The notes under the pieces are model-generated. The model had not been told where the DNA came from. It saw nothing but the letters and a program-made list of their open reading frames with translations, and made no database searches. A DNA stretch of 5,860 nucleotides from Verrucomicrobiales bacterium. Its GTDB lineage: Bacteria > Verrucomicrobiota > Verrucomicrobiia > Verrucomicrobiales > Verrucomicrobiaceae. Made by a program: the position numbers and the translations under genes. The stretch covers positions 1-5,860 of the forward strand of contig DNXB01000458.1 of assembly GCA_003506995.1 (NCBI GenBank). Direction: 5' to 3'. This document shows positions 5,684 to 5,860 of this stretch, in pieces. Within the stretch, counting starts at the first letter, position 1, and each line of letters starts with the position of its first letter.

Positions 5684-5860
5684 TTGCAGCCGCAAGGCTG
5701 CGATCACCTGCTCGACGGCCTGGTCGAGAGTGATGTGGGAATTGTCGATGACAACAGCCCCTTCAGGAATGACCAAGGGGCTGGTTTTGCGCTCTTTGTC
5801 GAGCCGGTCGCGCTCGGCGACCTGGTCGGCAAGCCCCTGGGCGCTGCGGCGGCTGGCGCG
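5681..5860 (-). CDS. cmk: Cytidylate kinase, C-terminal fragment
   Basis: The last 59 residues of a gene that continues past the window edge. The frame is open to TGA at 5683-5681. Cytidylate kinase phosphorylates CMP and dCMP with ATP in pyrimidine nucleotide metabolism in the cytoplasm. The tail matches the family pattern: an Arg-rich RASRRSAQGL stretch, then AERDRLDKERKTSPL at about 15-29 (the Arg/Asp-rich segment corresponding to RD..D..R...PL of Cmk), GAVVIDNSHITLDQAVEQVI at about 34-53 (the terminal beta strand and helix, usually VIDTTG) and a normal-length end. The neighbouring plsC on the same strand is a common partner of cmk in bacteria, which supports the call. The P-loop and CMP-binding region lie outside the window. 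The stop codon falls in the end of the palindromic repeat. Confidence 0.85.
   Translation of the reverse strand, partial: RASRRSAQGLADQVAERDRLDKERKTSPLVIPEGAVVIDNSHITLDQAVEQVIAALRLQ

Overview
The window is GC-rich DNA, most likely from a verrucomicrobial bacterium (phylum Verrucomicrobiota; a Prosthecobacter/Verrucomicrobium-like relative is a guess). The main evidence is a very large secreted protein that combines autotransporter-associated beta-strand repeats (PATR) with a C-terminal PEP-CTERM sorting signal, a combination common in that phylum. A cmk-plsC pair is also present.

Layout. Bases 1-107 carry the last 34 codons of an unidentified plus-strand gene. It is followed by a strong intrinsic terminator (151-190), flanked by one hairpin on each side. 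Next is a plus-strand gene for a small DUF2721-family membrane protein (287-694). It converges on the minus-strand giant PATR/PEP-CTERM gene (738-4787, about 69% of the window), with only 43 bases between the two stop codons. Upstream of the giant gene on the same strand lie plsC (4885-5496) and the 3' end of cmk (5681-5860, running off the window). The order of transcription on the minus strand is therefore cmk, plsC, PATR protein.

How the genes fit together. Cmk (CMP/dCMP phosphorylation) and PlsC (acylation of lysophosphatidic acid) are housekeeping functions in nucleotide and phospholipid metabolism and are often neighbours. The PATR protein is a surface or extracellular structural protein with its own signal peptide, and probably its own promoter in the 97-base gap after plsC. 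No exosortase, which would process its PEP-CTERM tail, is present here.

The least ordinary points are: a 136-base element with perfect 16-base inverted ends between cmk and plsC, whose end supplies the cmk stop codon; a run of nine C directly before the ATG of the PATR gene, lying at the predicted transcription start; and a diverged tandem duplication of about 277 residues inside the PATR protein. I see no CRISPR array, insertion sequence with transposase, tRNA or rRNA. No clearly new multigene system is visible.
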